Positions 7,406 to 15,601 of a stretch of 64,000 bases of DNA are shown piece by piece; within the stretch, counting starts at the first letter, position 1; the number at the start of each line of letters is the position of its first letter. The position numbers and the translations under genes were made by a program. Source of the stretch: an uncultured Eubacterium sp. (GTDB taxonomy: Bacteria > Bacillota > Clostridia > Oscillospirales > Acutalibacteraceae); NCBI RefSeq assembly GCF_934525195.1, contig NZ_CAKSZA010000002.1, positions 124,001 through 188,000 of the forward strand, written 5' to 3'. Below the pieces are notes generated by a model. It ran no database searches. It was not told where the DNA came from and saw only the letters and a program-made list of their open reading frames with translations.

Positions 7406-8884
7406 TTAATTTTGATTTGGTGCTTCTAATAACGGAAGATGGATTGTAACCAAAGTTCCCTTATTTTCGACACTGTCAATATCCAAAAAACCATTATGTA
7501 AATTAACGATTTCGGTTGTAACCGCAAGTCCGATACCCGAACCTTTAACACTTACATTCGCCTTGTAGAACTTTTCCTTAACATGTGGCAAATCCTCTGC
7601 CGAAATACCGCATCCTTGGTCAGCAATAGCTATTTTTACAAAATCCTTGCCATCTCTTTTTTCAAATTCAGCCTTAACAAGAATTTTGCTTCCGGGGCGA
7701 GAATATTTGAGTGCATTATCAAGAATATTCATAAACACTTGCTTGAGTCGATTTGCATCGGCGTTTGCAATGCAAGGCACTTCGGGAATGCTGTACTTAA
7801 CTTCATATCCCTCTCGTACGGCACGCTCAATGAATGTAAACAGCGTTTCTTCAAGTTCGGCAAAAATATCTACATTTGCAAGTCGAAGCGTCATTCTTCC
7901 GCTTTGAAGTCTTGAGAAATCAAGAAGTTCCTCAACAAAGCCCTCAAGTCTGCCTGCTTCTTTAACGATAACCTGCAAGCCTTTTTTTGTGAGTTCATCA
8001 ACATTGTCCTGATTACCGAGTGTGAGAGTTTCTCCCCAACCCTTAATTGAAGTCAGCGGAGTTCTCAATTCGTGAGAAATTGTTGAAATAAAATCGTTTT
8101 TCATTTTATCGGCTGTTGCAATTTCAGAAGCCATTGTGTTGATACTGTCTGCAAGGTCGCCGATTTCATCGTTATATTTTTTCTCGATTCTGACATCGAG
8201 ATTCCCCTCGGCAATTTTTTTCGTTGCCTGATTAACCTCTTTTAGTGGAGTGATAATTGTTCTGATAAAATATAGATTTGATAAAATAATTATAGCAAGT
8301 ATAATAAGAAAAACAAACGCAATAAGCAAAGAAATACTTGCAATTTGACGGTCAACATTGTCAACGGCGGTCATAACACGAATAGCGCCGACCTTGGTGC
8401 TGTCGGAACTTTTGATTACTCTGCAAACTGCCATAACTTTTTGACCGTTTGTCAGTTTTCCGACAAATTTGGCTCTGCCGTTTTCGTTTTCCATAGCGGA
8501 TACATAATCGGGCATTTCTTGTTTTTCAACAGCAAAACCATTGGAAGAAATGATGACGTTTCCCTCGTTGTCAACAATCCAAACGGTAGTTGAGTCTTTG
8601 TTTGAATAGGTGTCTATATAGAGAGCGGCAGAAGACTCAAGAGATTCACCGTTGTTTATATTATTTTCAAAGTAGTTAACGGCAGAGTCGGAAGCTGCAG
8701 AATTAACAATACTTTCGACCGAGTTGTAATAATAAACCTTAATTAGAGAAGTACAAACAATAAATGCAACAGTAAAAAGCAAAACGACAAGACCGATAAT
8801 CAAAATTAACCATCTTCGTGTAATACCTTCAATTTTTTTGCTTTTAATTTTTTTAATGTAATCTACATTAAAATCATTGCTCAT
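7406..8884 (-). CDS. Sensor histidine kinase with HAMP domain
   Basis: Membrane kinase of a two-component system, 492 residues. The first membrane helix (about 25-47, WLILIIGLVVLLFTVAF) is followed by an extracellular sensor region of about 140 residues and a second helix (about 186-210). HAMP comes next, then a HisKA domain with the phosphorylated His in FISTISHELRTPLTSIKG (near 266) and an ATPase domain with N box (NILDNALKYS), DQGCGIS and GSGIGLAV. It resembles PhoR/WalK kinases. The ATG at 8884 is chosen over an in-frame ATG-less extension to 8989 that overlaps the regulator gene. The partner regulator is 25 bases upstream. Confidence 0.92.
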   Translation of the reverse strand: MSNDFNVDYIKKIKSKKIEGITRRWLILIIGLVVLLFTVAFIVCTSLIKVYYYNSVESIVNSAASDSAVNYFENNINNGESLESSAALYIDTYSNKDSTTVWIVDNEGNVIISSNGFAVEKQEMPDYVSAMENENGRAKFVGKLTNGQKVMAVCRVIKSSDSTKVGAIRVMTAVDNVDRQIASISLLIAFVFLIILAIIILSNLYFIRTIITPLKEVNQATKKIAEGNLDVRIEKKYNDEIGDLADSINTMASEIATADKMKNDFISTISHELRTPLTSIKGWGETLTLGNQDNVDELTKKGLQVIVKEAGRLEGFVEELLDFSRLQSGRMTLRLANVDIFAELEETLFTFIERAVREGYEVKYSIPEVPCIANADANRLKQVFMNILDNALKYSRPGSKILVKAEFEKRDGKDFVKIAIADQGCGISAEDLPHVKEKFYKANVSVKGSGIGLAVTTEIVNLHNGFLDIDSVENKGTLVTIHLPLLEAPNQN

Positions 8885-8909
8885 TTGTTTATGATTCTCT
8901 ACTTTCTGT

Positions 8910-9623
8910 TTATTGTTCGCTTGTAATCCATTTATATCCAAGTCCCCAAATTGTAACAAGTCGTGTCGGGCTTGATGGATTGTCCTCAATTTTCATACGA
9001 AGTCGACGAATGTTAACATCAACAATTTTTTCATCGCCAAAGTAATTTGCTCCCCATACCTGTTTTAGTATGTCATTTCTTGACAAAGCGGCATTGGGAT
9101 TGCGAAAAAAGTATTCAACAATCTGAAATTCAACTTGAGTAAGTTCAATCATATTGCCTGATTTCAAAAGAGTTCTGTTACGAAGATTAAGTTCAAATTC
9201 GTCAAGAATTATACTGTCGGAGCTTGAATCACCTTTTTTGAAGCCTCTTGTCATTTCAACTCGGCGATATACAGCATCAACACGAGCCATAAGTTCGCTT
9301 GGAGAAAACGGCTTTGTAACATAATCATCCGCACCGACAAGAAGTCCGGTGACTTTATCCATTTCCTGAGTTTTTGCGCTGAGCATAATAATTCCGAGAT
9401 CTGACGAGAGTTTGCGAAGTTCCTTGCAAACAGCAAGACCGTCAAGCTCAGGCATCATAATGTCAAGAATAGCAACATCAAAGCCTTCTTCGTCCTGCTT
9501 GAATTTTTGAAGTGCAACAAGACCGTTTTCAGCCTGTTCAACCGTATAGCCCGAACGAGAAAGGTTTATTACAATAAATTCTCTGATGGATTCTTCATCT
9601 TCAGCTACAAGTACCTTTTTCAT
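8910..9623 (-). CDS. OmpR-family response regulator
   Basis: DNA-binding partner of the adjacent kinase, 237 residues. The receiver domain has the acidic pair DE near residues 8-9, the phosphoacceptor Asp in DVAILDIMMPELDG (near 54) and Lys in TKPFSP (near 105). The C-terminal winged helix (about 140-235) ends VTIWGLGYKW, as in PhoB/RegX3 regulators. The targets are not shown by the sequence. It is followed by the kinase and preceded, 30 bases away, by a lipoprotein gene. Confidence 0.93.
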   Translation of the reverse strand: MKKVLVAEDEESIREFIVINLSRSGYTVEQAENGLVALQKFKQDEEGFDVAILDIMMPELDGLAVCKELRKLSSDLGIIMLSAKTQEMDKVTGLLVGADDYVTKPFSPSELMARVDAVYRRVEMTRGFKKGDSSSDSIILDEFELNLRNRTLLKSGNMIELTQVEFQIVEYFFRNPNAALSRNDILKQVWGANYFGDEKIVDVNIRRLRMKIEDNPSSPTRLVTIWGLGYKWITSEQ

Positions 9624-9653
9624 ATTTACACCGTGCCTTTCTAAAACAGTAAG

Positions 9654-10958
9654 CTAACCAATTTTGATGTATTGCTTCAATTCGTCGATTGAAATTTTAA
9701 TTTCTTTGTCGTTTGATGTTTTTGCAAGATAATAATATCCGGATTTGTCAAGGATAATATCATATCCTCGATAAATATTTTCATCATAAACCGCTTTTAA
9801 AACAGGCATAATGGAAAATACAGCGGTTTTTGTTTTTTTATTAATAACAGTCATTTCACGAGTTTTTTTGTTATATGTAGCAGAAATATTCTTAAAATAT
9901 TTGTCGGGGATGATGACATTATAATTATCATCCTTTACATATAACGAATAATTTGTGTGAACAAGAATTGTTTTGTTATAGATTTTCCAATTCAAAGGCT
10001 TAATGTTTTTCGGCAAGCCTTTAACGGTTGTGTCAGTTGGAATTTCTATCCTCTCATCCTCGTTTATGTCACAGGAATTTACAAGACAGCCTCTTGATGT
10101 TCCGGAAGTTCTGCCTGTTGAGTAACTGTAAAACGGAGAAACAATTGAATCGTACATATTTGACCAATAGATAACTTCCGTTCTGATGCTGTTACCGTTT
10201 GAACCGATAGCGTCGGCATAAACTCTTATATCGCCCTCGGCCTTTTCAACATTGATATTTCTGTAAGAAATAACACGTGAGTCGAGTTTTGTTTCGCCTT
10301 TAAGCCTCAAGTTATTATCATTCAAAGAATATAATTCAGCCTTTGCACTTGTTTTTGTTCCCGAATTTATTTCAAACATTAATATTTCATTATTGCCTGT
10401 TTGATTAAAATCAACAATAACATAATTATTTAGATAAATTTCATCCTTATTGATTTGTTTAACCTCAAATTTTTTGTCTTCAAATTTAAGGTTATAGACA
10501 ACAAACAAATGACTGTTTGAATTCGAAATATTGTTCCAACAAACAATAATTTCATCTTTGCCGTCATTGTTTAAATCGGCAAAATCAAGACGGTAGGCAT
10601 CATCACCATAGCCCGAAATGTCGGACACAACCTCCCATTTGCCTGAATACTCTTTTATAATCGCCATACGAATTGTACCGAGATTATCATTCGGTTCGTA
10701 AAAAGCCACAGCTTCTTCTTTTTCGTCGCCGTCCAAATCATAAAAATTATATGATGTTATGAATTCGCCAGAAGACGGATTTTTAAGAGAATAACCGTTA
10801 GACAAAAAGCTGTCCAAAGCACTTTTTACATCGGCATTTTCACCAAAAGGTGCGACAGCCGAAATCAAGTCGTTAACCGACGAAGCAAGTCTGAAACTGC
10901 AACCGGAGAATAATGTAACAATCAACACAATGCATAAAAGCACTTTTATGTATTTCAC
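9654..10958 (-). CDS. Lipoprotein with FG-GAP/VCBS-like repeats, function unknown
   Basis: A 434-residue surface lipoprotein. From the GTG start it reads VKYIKVLLCIVLIVTLFSGC, a signal peptide with lipobox LFSGC, so Cys20 would be lipidated. The body has beta-propeller-like repeats around YDLDGDEKEEAVAFY and FADLNNDGKDEIIVCW, the calcium-binding DxDGD and DxNNDGxD patterns of FG-GAP/VCBS modules. GTG at 10956-10958 is chosen because GGGGG lies 7 bases upstream. It is the first gene of the operon, just before the two-component system, so it may be an accessory sensor. That is inference. Confidence 0.75.
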   Translation of the reverse strand: MKYIKVLLCIVLIVTLFSGCSFRLASSVNDLISAVAPFGENADVKSALDSFLSNGYSLKNPSSGEFITSYNFYDLDGDEKEEAVAFYEPNDNLGTIRMAIIKEYSGKWEVVSDISGYGDDAYRLDFADLNNDGKDEIIVCWNNISNSNSHLFVVYNLKFEDKKFEVKQINKDEIYLNNYVIVDFNQTGNNEILMFEINSGTKTSAKAELYSLNDNNLRLKGETKLDSRVISYRNINVEKAEGDIRVYADAIGSNGNSIRTEVIYWSNMYDSIVSPFYSYSTGRTSGTSRGCLVNSCDINEDERIEIPTDTTVKGLPKNIKPLNWKIYNKTILVHTNYSLYVKDDNYNVIIPDKYFKNISATYNKKTREMTVINKKTKTAVFSIMPVLKAVYDENIYRGYDIILDKSGYYYLAKTSNDKEIKISIDELKQYIKIG

Positions 10959-11053
10959 ACCGATTCCCCCTTGCAGACACAATAATTAAATTAATTATAA
11001 CAGATTTGTAAAATAAAATAAATAGCAAATTAAGAAAAAATAACATTTTTGTT

Positions 11054-11090
11054 ACAAAAATAAACATCCAATCTGAAAAATTGGATGTTT
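11054..11090 (-). terminator. Intrinsic terminator of the small RNA
   Basis: AAACATCCAAT (11062-11072 on the plus strand) and ATTGGATGTTT (11080-11090) form an 11-bp stem. On the minus strand it is followed by ATTTTTGT. The plus strand after the stem is A-rich, so the signal works for minus-strand transcripts. Confidence 0.75.
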
Positions 11091-11254
11091 ATAAAAAAAT
11101 ACTACAAAAAAGAGGTGGATTGGAGCCTTTTTAAAGACATCGGTTAGAGGAGAAACAATGAAAAGAGAAACATTTTACCGACTCCGAAACAGTCAATGCC
11201 GTATGGTTGGAGAAACCATTACATGTCTTCCACCCTTTATAATTATTCAATTAC
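11054..11254 (-). ncRNA. Structured small RNA candidate downstream of mnmA
   Basis: A gene-free stretch with its own promoter and terminator on the minus strand. The promoter is TTGAAA (11283-11288), 16 bases, TATAAT (11261-11266), so transcription should begin near 11254. GGTGGA...TCCACC (11229-11234 with 11114-11119) and AGACAT...ATGTCT (11223-11228 with 11135-11140) form a closing helix with a one-sided 15-base bulge. Inside, ATGGTT-TCTCC-AACCAT is a perfect hairpin. GTTTCTC occurs three times and GTTTCGG once, mostly in loops. A terminator follows at 11054-11090. No ORF on this strand fits. The family is not recognised. The location after isc-mnmA genes suggests comparison with 6S RNA, but the branched fold does not look like 6S. 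Confidence 0.6.
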
Positions 11255-11260
11255 AATTAT

Positions 11261-11288
11261 ATTATACATATTTTTCTGAAATTTTCAA
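11261..11288 (-). promoter_or_regulatory. Sigma-A promoter of the small RNA
   Basis: TTGAAA and TATAAT 16 bases apart on the minus strand, located after the mnmA stop codon and facing no protein gene before 10958. It is the main reason to call an RNA gene here. Confidence 0.7.
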
Positions 11289-11332
11289 GAAACAATAATG
11301 AATATTTAATTAAAATTTCATTAATTTTACAA

Positions 11333-12391
11333 TTATTCTATTGTTCCGCCCCCAAGAACATAATCACCGTCATATAAAACAACTGCTTGGCCCGGTGTAA
11401 TAGCTCTTACAGGCTCGTCAAATTCAACAATAACCTTGTCATCATTACAATATGCGACACAAGGAATTTCACGCATATTATATCGAGTTTTGGCACAGCA
11501 AGCTATTTTCTCATCAGGCTTTTGAGCTATCCAATTAAAATCTATTGCGACAAGGCTTTTTTTATTTAATTCATCATTTGAGCCTAAAACAACGGTGTTG
11601 CTTTCAATATCTTTACTGATAACATAAACAGGATGACCGAGAGCAATATTCAACCCTTTTCGTTGACCGATGGTATAACGAATAAGTCCGTTATGTTTTC
11701 CGAGAAAATTCCCCTGCTTGTCAATAAAGTTACCGCTTGGATAGATTTTGCCCTTATATTGCTCAATAAATTTTGAATAATCACCGTCAGGAACAAAGCA
11801 AATATCCTGACTGTCACGCTTTTTTGCATTGATAAAGCCGTTTTTCTCTGCAACTTCCCTGATTTCATCTTTTGAATATTTACCCAAAGGAAAAACTGTA
11901 TGTTCAAGTTGATATTGAGTCAAAGAATACAAAACATAGCTTTGGTCTTTTGACAAATCCTTGCCTTTTTTGAGCATATATCTGCCGTTTACATATTCAA
12001 TATCTGCGTAATGACCTGTTACAACACAATCGTATTGCAGCTCCTCCATTCGCTTCATCAACTTTTCAAATTTCAGATATCTGTTGCAGTCAATACAAGG
12101 ATTCGGCGTTCCACCCGCTTCGTATGTTGAAATAAATTTGTCTATGACTTTATGTTCAAATTCATCTTTAAAATTAAAGACATAATAAGGCATACCGAGT
12201 TTATAAGCAACAGCCCTTGCGTCCTCTATATCATCAATAGAACAGCAAGTCTTTTCTTTGTCAATGCCTATATCTTCGTTATCGTAAAGTTTCATAGTAG
12301 CGCCGATACATTCATAGCCCTGCTCTTTCATAAAAAGTGCGGCAACACTTGAATCAACACCGCCACTCATTGCGACAATTGCTTTTTTCAT
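11333..12391 (-). CDS. mnmA: tRNA-specific 2-thiouridylase
   Basis: Adds sulphur to uridine 34 of tRNAs for Lys, Glu and Gln, receiving persulphide sulphur that starts at a cysteine desulphurase. The 352-residue protein has the PP-loop SGGVDSS at residues 9-15. The first catalytic Cys is in GGTPNPCIDCNRYLKF (near 100) and the second in RDSQDICFVPDGDY (near 200). A C-terminal beta-barrel domain follows. It is the last gene of the iscS-iscU-nadA-mnmA run, 5 bases after nadA, so sulphur donor and acceptor are made together. Confidence 0.96.
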   Translation of the reverse strand: MKKAIVAMSGGVDSSVAALFMKEQGYECIGATMKLYDNEDIGIDKEKTCCSIDDIEDARAVAYKLGMPYYVFNFKDEFEHKVIDKFISTYEAGGTPNPCIDCNRYLKFEKLMKRMEELQYDCVVTGHYADIEYVNGRYMLKKGKDLSKDQSYVLYSLTQYQLEHTVFPLGKYSKDEIREVAEKNGFINAKKRDSQDICFVPDGDYSKFIEQYKGKIYPSGNFIDKQGNFLGKHNGLIRYTIGQRKGLNIALGHPVYVISKDIESNTVVLGSNDELNKKSLVAIDFNWIAQKPDEKIACCAKTRYNMREIPCVAYCNDDKVIVEFDEPVRAITPGQAVVLYDGDYVLGGGTIE

Positions 12392-12396
12392 ATCAA

Positions 12397-13311
12397 TCAG
12401 CCCAGCTCAATCATTTTGTCAATACAGCGTTTTGCACCGAGTCTGACATCTTCATCAAGTTCGATTTCTTCACCGCCGATACCTTTGACGCAATTCAACA
12501 CATCAACAATTGTTGTTAACTTCATATTGTGGCATACAAGGTCTTTTGAAAGCGGATAAAACATCTTGTCAGGACACGCAAGTTGCAAATGAGAAACAAT
12601 GCTGTTCTCTGTTCCGATTAAGAACTCTTTTGCATCGCTCTTTTTTGCAAAATCCATTATTCCTGTTGTTGAGCCGACATAATCAGCCTCTGCAACAACC
12701 TCAGGCACACATTCGGGATGAACAAGAAACAATGCGTTTGGATGAGCTTCTTTTGCTTTTTTAACTTCTGCAATACCCATTCTTGCGTGAGTCGGACAAC
12801 CGCCTGACAGAAGTTTAAATTCTTTTTCAGGAATTTGTTTTGCAATATATGAGCCAAGATTTTTATCAGGAATAAACAGTATTTTATCCGAATCAAGGCT
12901 TCTGCAAATCTTAAGAGCAGAAGATGAAGTTACGCAAACATCACAAACGGTTTTAAGTTCGCTTGTTGTGTTTACATAAGCAACAACTGTGTAGTCGGGA
13001 TATTGTTCCTTAACCTGTTCGATAAGTTCCTTATCCATCATTTCAGCCATCGGACAACCTGCGTCGCCGTTTGCAAGAATAACCTTTTTGTCGGGTGAAA
13101 GAATTTTTACGGTTTCAGCCATAAATCTAACACCGCACATAATTACGGTCTTGTTTGTTACTTTTGAAGCCGAAACAGACAAAGCAAAACTGTCGCCTAC
13201 AAAATCCGCAACTTCAAGTATATCGGGTGATTGATAGCAATGCGCCAAAATGCAAATATCTTTTTCTTTTTTTAATCTTATAATTTCCTCTTGTATGTCT
13301 TTTAAAGCCAT
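12397..13311 (-). CDS. nadA: Quinolinate synthase
   Basis: Condenses iminoaspartate with dihydroxyacetone phosphate to quinolinate in NAD synthesis, using a [4Fe-4S] cluster. The 304-residue protein has the three-fold NadA layout. Candidate cluster cysteines lie in VIMCGVRFMAETVK (near 82), DVCVTSSSALKI (near 168) and LVCHNMKLTTI near the C-terminus. The HPECVPEV motif is also present. It sits between iscU and mnmA rather than with nadB and nadC, neither of which is in the window. The cluster requirement explains placement in an Fe-S operon. Confidence 0.95.
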   Translation of the reverse strand: MALKDIQEEIIRLKKEKDICILAHCYQSPDILEVADFVGDSFALSVSASKVTNKTVIMCGVRFMAETVKILSPDKKVILANGDAGCPMAEMMDKELIEQVKEQYPDYTVVAYVNTTSELKTVCDVCVTSSSALKICRSLDSDKILFIPDKNLGSYIAKQIPEKEFKLLSGGCPTHARMGIAEVKKAKEAHPNALFLVHPECVPEVVAEADYVGSTTGIMDFAKKSDAKEFLIGTENSIVSHLQLACPDKMFYPLSKDLVCHNMKLTTIVDVLNCVKGIGGEEIELDEDVRLGAKRCIDKMIELG

Positions 13312-13342
13312 AACCTACTCCTAAGCATCACAAAATTAAATA

Positions 13343-13765
13343 TTACTCGTGAGCTTCCTTCTCCTTAAATGTTTCAGGATCGTACTCAATGCCGTTCTTA
13401 TCATAATAATCCTTAACAGCAGCCTTGATTGCTTCTTCGGCAAGAACCGAGCAGTGAATTTTTATCGGTGGCAAACCGTCCAAAGCTTCAACAACTGCCT
13501 TGTTTGAAAGCTCAACTGCTTCGCTGACAGGCTTGCCTTTGATAAGGCATGTTGCCATAGAACTTGATGCAATAGCAGACGCACAACCAAAGGTGTTGAA
13601 CTTAACATCGGTGATAATGTGATTTTCATCAATCTTGAGATATATTTTCATAATATCTCCGCATTTTGCGTTTCCAACTTCTCCGACACCGTCAGCATCT
13701 TCGATTTTACCAACATTTCTTGGATTTGTAAAGTGATCCATTACTTTTTCTGAATATAAAGCCAT
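13343..13765 (-). CDS. iscU: Fe-S cluster assembly scaffold IscU/NifU
   Basis: Scaffold on which iron-sulphur clusters form before transfer to target proteins. The protein is 140 residues from ATG 13765, beginning ALYSEKVMDHFTNPRNVG. The three cluster cysteines are in NAKCGDIMK, FGCASAIASS and KIHCSVLAEEAI. The ATG overlaps the iscS stop by one base (TAATG) and has AGGAGAGG upstream, so a longer TTG-started form is rejected. Confidence 0.95.
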   Translation of the reverse strand: MALYSEKVMDHFTNPRNVGKIEDADGVGEVGNAKCGDIMKIYLKIDENHIITDVKFNTFGCASAIASSSMATCLIKGKPVSEAVELSNKAVVEALDGLPPIKIHCSVLAEEAIKAAVKDYYDKNGIEYDPETFKEKEAHE

Positions 13766-14949
13766 TATTCTACTACCTCTCCTTTTTGAATTTTCTCCCA
13801 AACAGGAGAAATCGATCTTAAATATGTTACAACCTTGTGGATTGAATTTATAATAATATCCGCTTCTTCTTCGGTATTGTATTCACAAAGAGAAATACGA
13901 AGTGAACCGTGAGCAGTTGCAACAGGAATACCCATTGACAAAAGAACATGTGACGGGTCGAGCGAACCACTTGTACAGGCAGAACCCGATGAAGCGCAAA
14001 TGCCGTCTTGGTCAAGAAGAAGGAGCAAGCCTTCGCCCTCAATGCCCTCAAAGCAGAAATTGATTGTGCCCGGAAGTCTGTTGTATCTGTCGCCGTTCAA
14101 AGTGTGGCGTTCAATATCTGCACAACCGTCAATAATCTTGTCACGAAGTGCACTTACATATTTTGCATTTTTATCAAGGTCTTTAACTGCTTCTTCCATT
14201 GCGGCAGCCATACCAACGATAGACGCCATATTTTCTGTGCCGGCTCTCTTGCCTCTTTCTTGCGCACCGCCGTTGATTACATTTTGAAGTACAATGCCCT
14301 TTCTGCAATACAACAAGCCAACGCCCTTTGGACCGTGAAATTTGTGTCCGGAAATAGAAAGCATATCAATGTTCATATCAACAACATCAATCGGAATATG
14401 ACCGAAGCCTTGAACGGCGTCGGTGTGGAACAAAACGCCCTTTTCTTTACAAACAGCACCGATTTCTTTGATAGGCTGAATTGTGCCTACTTCATTGTTA
14501 GCAGTCATAATTGTAACAAGTGCGGTGTCATCTCTGATAGCATTTTTTACATCTTCAACCTTAACGATTCCGTTGCTGTAAACATCCAGAAGTTCAATTT
14601 CAAAGCCCTCTTTTGCGAGCTTGTCCAAAGTGTGAAGAACAGCGTGGTGCTCAAACTTTGAAGAAATAATATGTTTCTTGCCTTTTTTTGCGCCATTATA
14701 TGCAGCGGTGATAATAGCCTGATTATCAGCTTCACTTCCGCCTGATGTGAAGTAAATTTCGTTTGGATTTGCATTTATACATTTTGCAGCCCTTGCTCTT
14801 GCATCCTCAAGGTGCTCTTTGGCAATTTGACCGATATGATGAAGTGATGACGGATTGCCGTAAATCTCTTGCATCATTGGCTTCATAGCCTCTAAAGCAG
14901 TGTCGGAAAGCTGTGTGGTTGCAGCGTTATCAACATAAATAGTTGTCAT
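13765..14949 (-). CDS. iscS: Cysteine desulfurase (IscS/NifS)
   Basis: Pyridoxal-phosphate enzyme that takes sulphur from cysteine as an enzyme-bound persulphide and passes it to IscU and, through relays, to MnmA. The 394-residue protein begins TTIYVDNAATTQLSD. PLP Lys lies in SISGHKFHGPKG (near 205). The catalytic Cys is in the loop SSGSACTSGSLDPSHVL (near 325), the group I (NifS/IscS) arrangement. First gene of the operon, with a consensus promoter and two palindromes upstream. Confidence 0.96.
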   Translation of the reverse strand: MTTIYVDNAATTQLSDTALEAMKPMMQEIYGNPSSLHHIGQIAKEHLEDARARAAKCINANPNEIYFTSGGSEADNQAIITAAYNGAKKGKKHIISSKFEHHAVLHTLDKLAKEGFEIELLDVYSNGIVKVEDVKNAIRDDTALVTIMTANNEVGTIQPIKEIGAVCKEKGVLFHTDAVQGFGHIPIDVVDMNIDMLSISGHKFHGPKGVGLLYCRKGIVLQNVINGGAQERGKRAGTENMASIVGMAAAMEEAVKDLDKNAKYVSALRDKIIDGCADIERHTLNGDRYNRLPGTINFCFEGIEGEGLLLLLDQDGICASSGSACTSGSLDPSHVLLSMGIPVATAHGSLRISLCEYNTEEEADIIINSIHKVVTYLRSISPVWEKIQKGEVVE

Positions 14950-14972
14950 AATTTTTAACCTGCCTTTTTATT

Positions 14973-15039
14973 CCTATTAAATTTATAGGTATTTATTCTA
15001 TAAATATATAACTTATTTCCTACTTTGTCAATAGGAAAT
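14973..15039 (-). promoter_or_regulatory. isc operon promoter with two CCTA-N9-TAGG palindromes
   Basis: Minus-strand promoter TTGACA (15026-15031), 17 bases, TATATT (15003-15008). The -35 box lies inside a perfect inverted repeat, ATTTCCTA (15015-15022) and TAGGAAAT (15032-15039). A second repeat, CCTAT (14973-14977) and ATAGG (14985-14989), lies just downstream of the expected start. Both share CCTA-N9-TAGG. Placement fits repression by an Rrf2-family (IscR/CymR-like) protein, and one such gene is at 34699-35136; that link is inference. Confidence 0.6.
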
Positions 15040-15079
15040 TGAAATATTTTTACAATATTATTATCCATTTTTACACAAT

Positions 15080-15108
15080 AATACAAAAGCCTCTAAAATA
15101 AGAGGCTT
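15080..15108 (-). terminator. Intrinsic terminator after folA
   Basis: AAGCCTCT and AGAGGCTT form an 8-bp stem followed on the minus strand by TTTGTATT. Located 5 bases past the folA stop codon. Confidence 0.7.
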
Positions 15109-15112
15109 AAGA

Positions 15113-15592
15113 CTACTTTTTGTATATAACGTGATAGAACTCTGTTCCGTTAACATCATAGAAGTTTACAATTTCTTTGATATAATCACTTTTGTTAAAT
15201 TCAGGAAAATATGTGTCTGCGTCCGGACATTCTGCATTGATTTCCGTGAGATACAAATTGTCGGCATACGGCAAAAATTCGGTGTAAATTCTGCCTCCGC
15301 CGATAACAAAAGCTTCTGTATTCTCAGCTTCGGCAAGTTTAATCGCTTCTTCAACCGAAGAAACAACTTCTGCTCCGTCAGCTTTATATTCGGGATTGGC
15401 AGATATAACAATATTCTTTCTGCCCGGAAGTGCCTTTGGCAAGGATTCAAAGGTCTTTCTGCCCATAATTACAGGATGACCCATAGTTGTTTCTTTAAAA
15501 AATTTCATATCTTCTTTAAAATGCCAAATCAAATCGTTATTTTTACCGAGTTCAAGATTTTTACCTACTGCGGCAATCATAGAAATAGCCAT
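15113..15592 (-). CDS. folA: Dihydrofolate reductase
   Basis: Reduces dihydrofolate to tetrahydrofolate with NADPH, restoring the cofactor oxidised by thymidylate synthase. The 159-residue protein shows the family pattern MISMIAAVGKNLELGKNNDLIW-like at the N-terminus. It then has VIMGRKTFESLPKALPGRKN (about 42-61), the VIGGGRIY nucleotide-binding loop near 96, and a C-terminal strand ending FYHVIYKK. It follows thyA after 9 bases, the classic pair. Confidence 0.95.
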   Translation of the reverse strand: MAISMIAAVGKNLELGKNNDLIWHFKEDMKFFKETTMGHPVIMGRKTFESLPKALPGRKNIVISANPEYKADGAEVVSSVEEAIKLAEAENTEAFVIGGGRIYTEFLPYADNLYLTEINAECPDADTYFPEFNKSDYIKEIVNFYDVNGTEFYHVIYKK

Positions 15593-15601
15593 AAATTCTC
15601 C

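Noticed and set aside
11095..11245. 6S RNA call for the small RNA
   Set aside because: Length and neighbours fit loosely, but 6S is a long rod with a central bubble, whereas this folds as a closing helix with several short hairpins. Left as unknown.
11158..11298. Small plus-strand ORF (about 46 codons, MKRETFYRLRNSQC) with GAGGAG upstream of its ATG
   Set aside because: It lies exactly inside the structured RNA candidate, and its apparent ribosome site is a loop of the opposite-strand RNA. No terminator or promoter supports a plus-strand gene.
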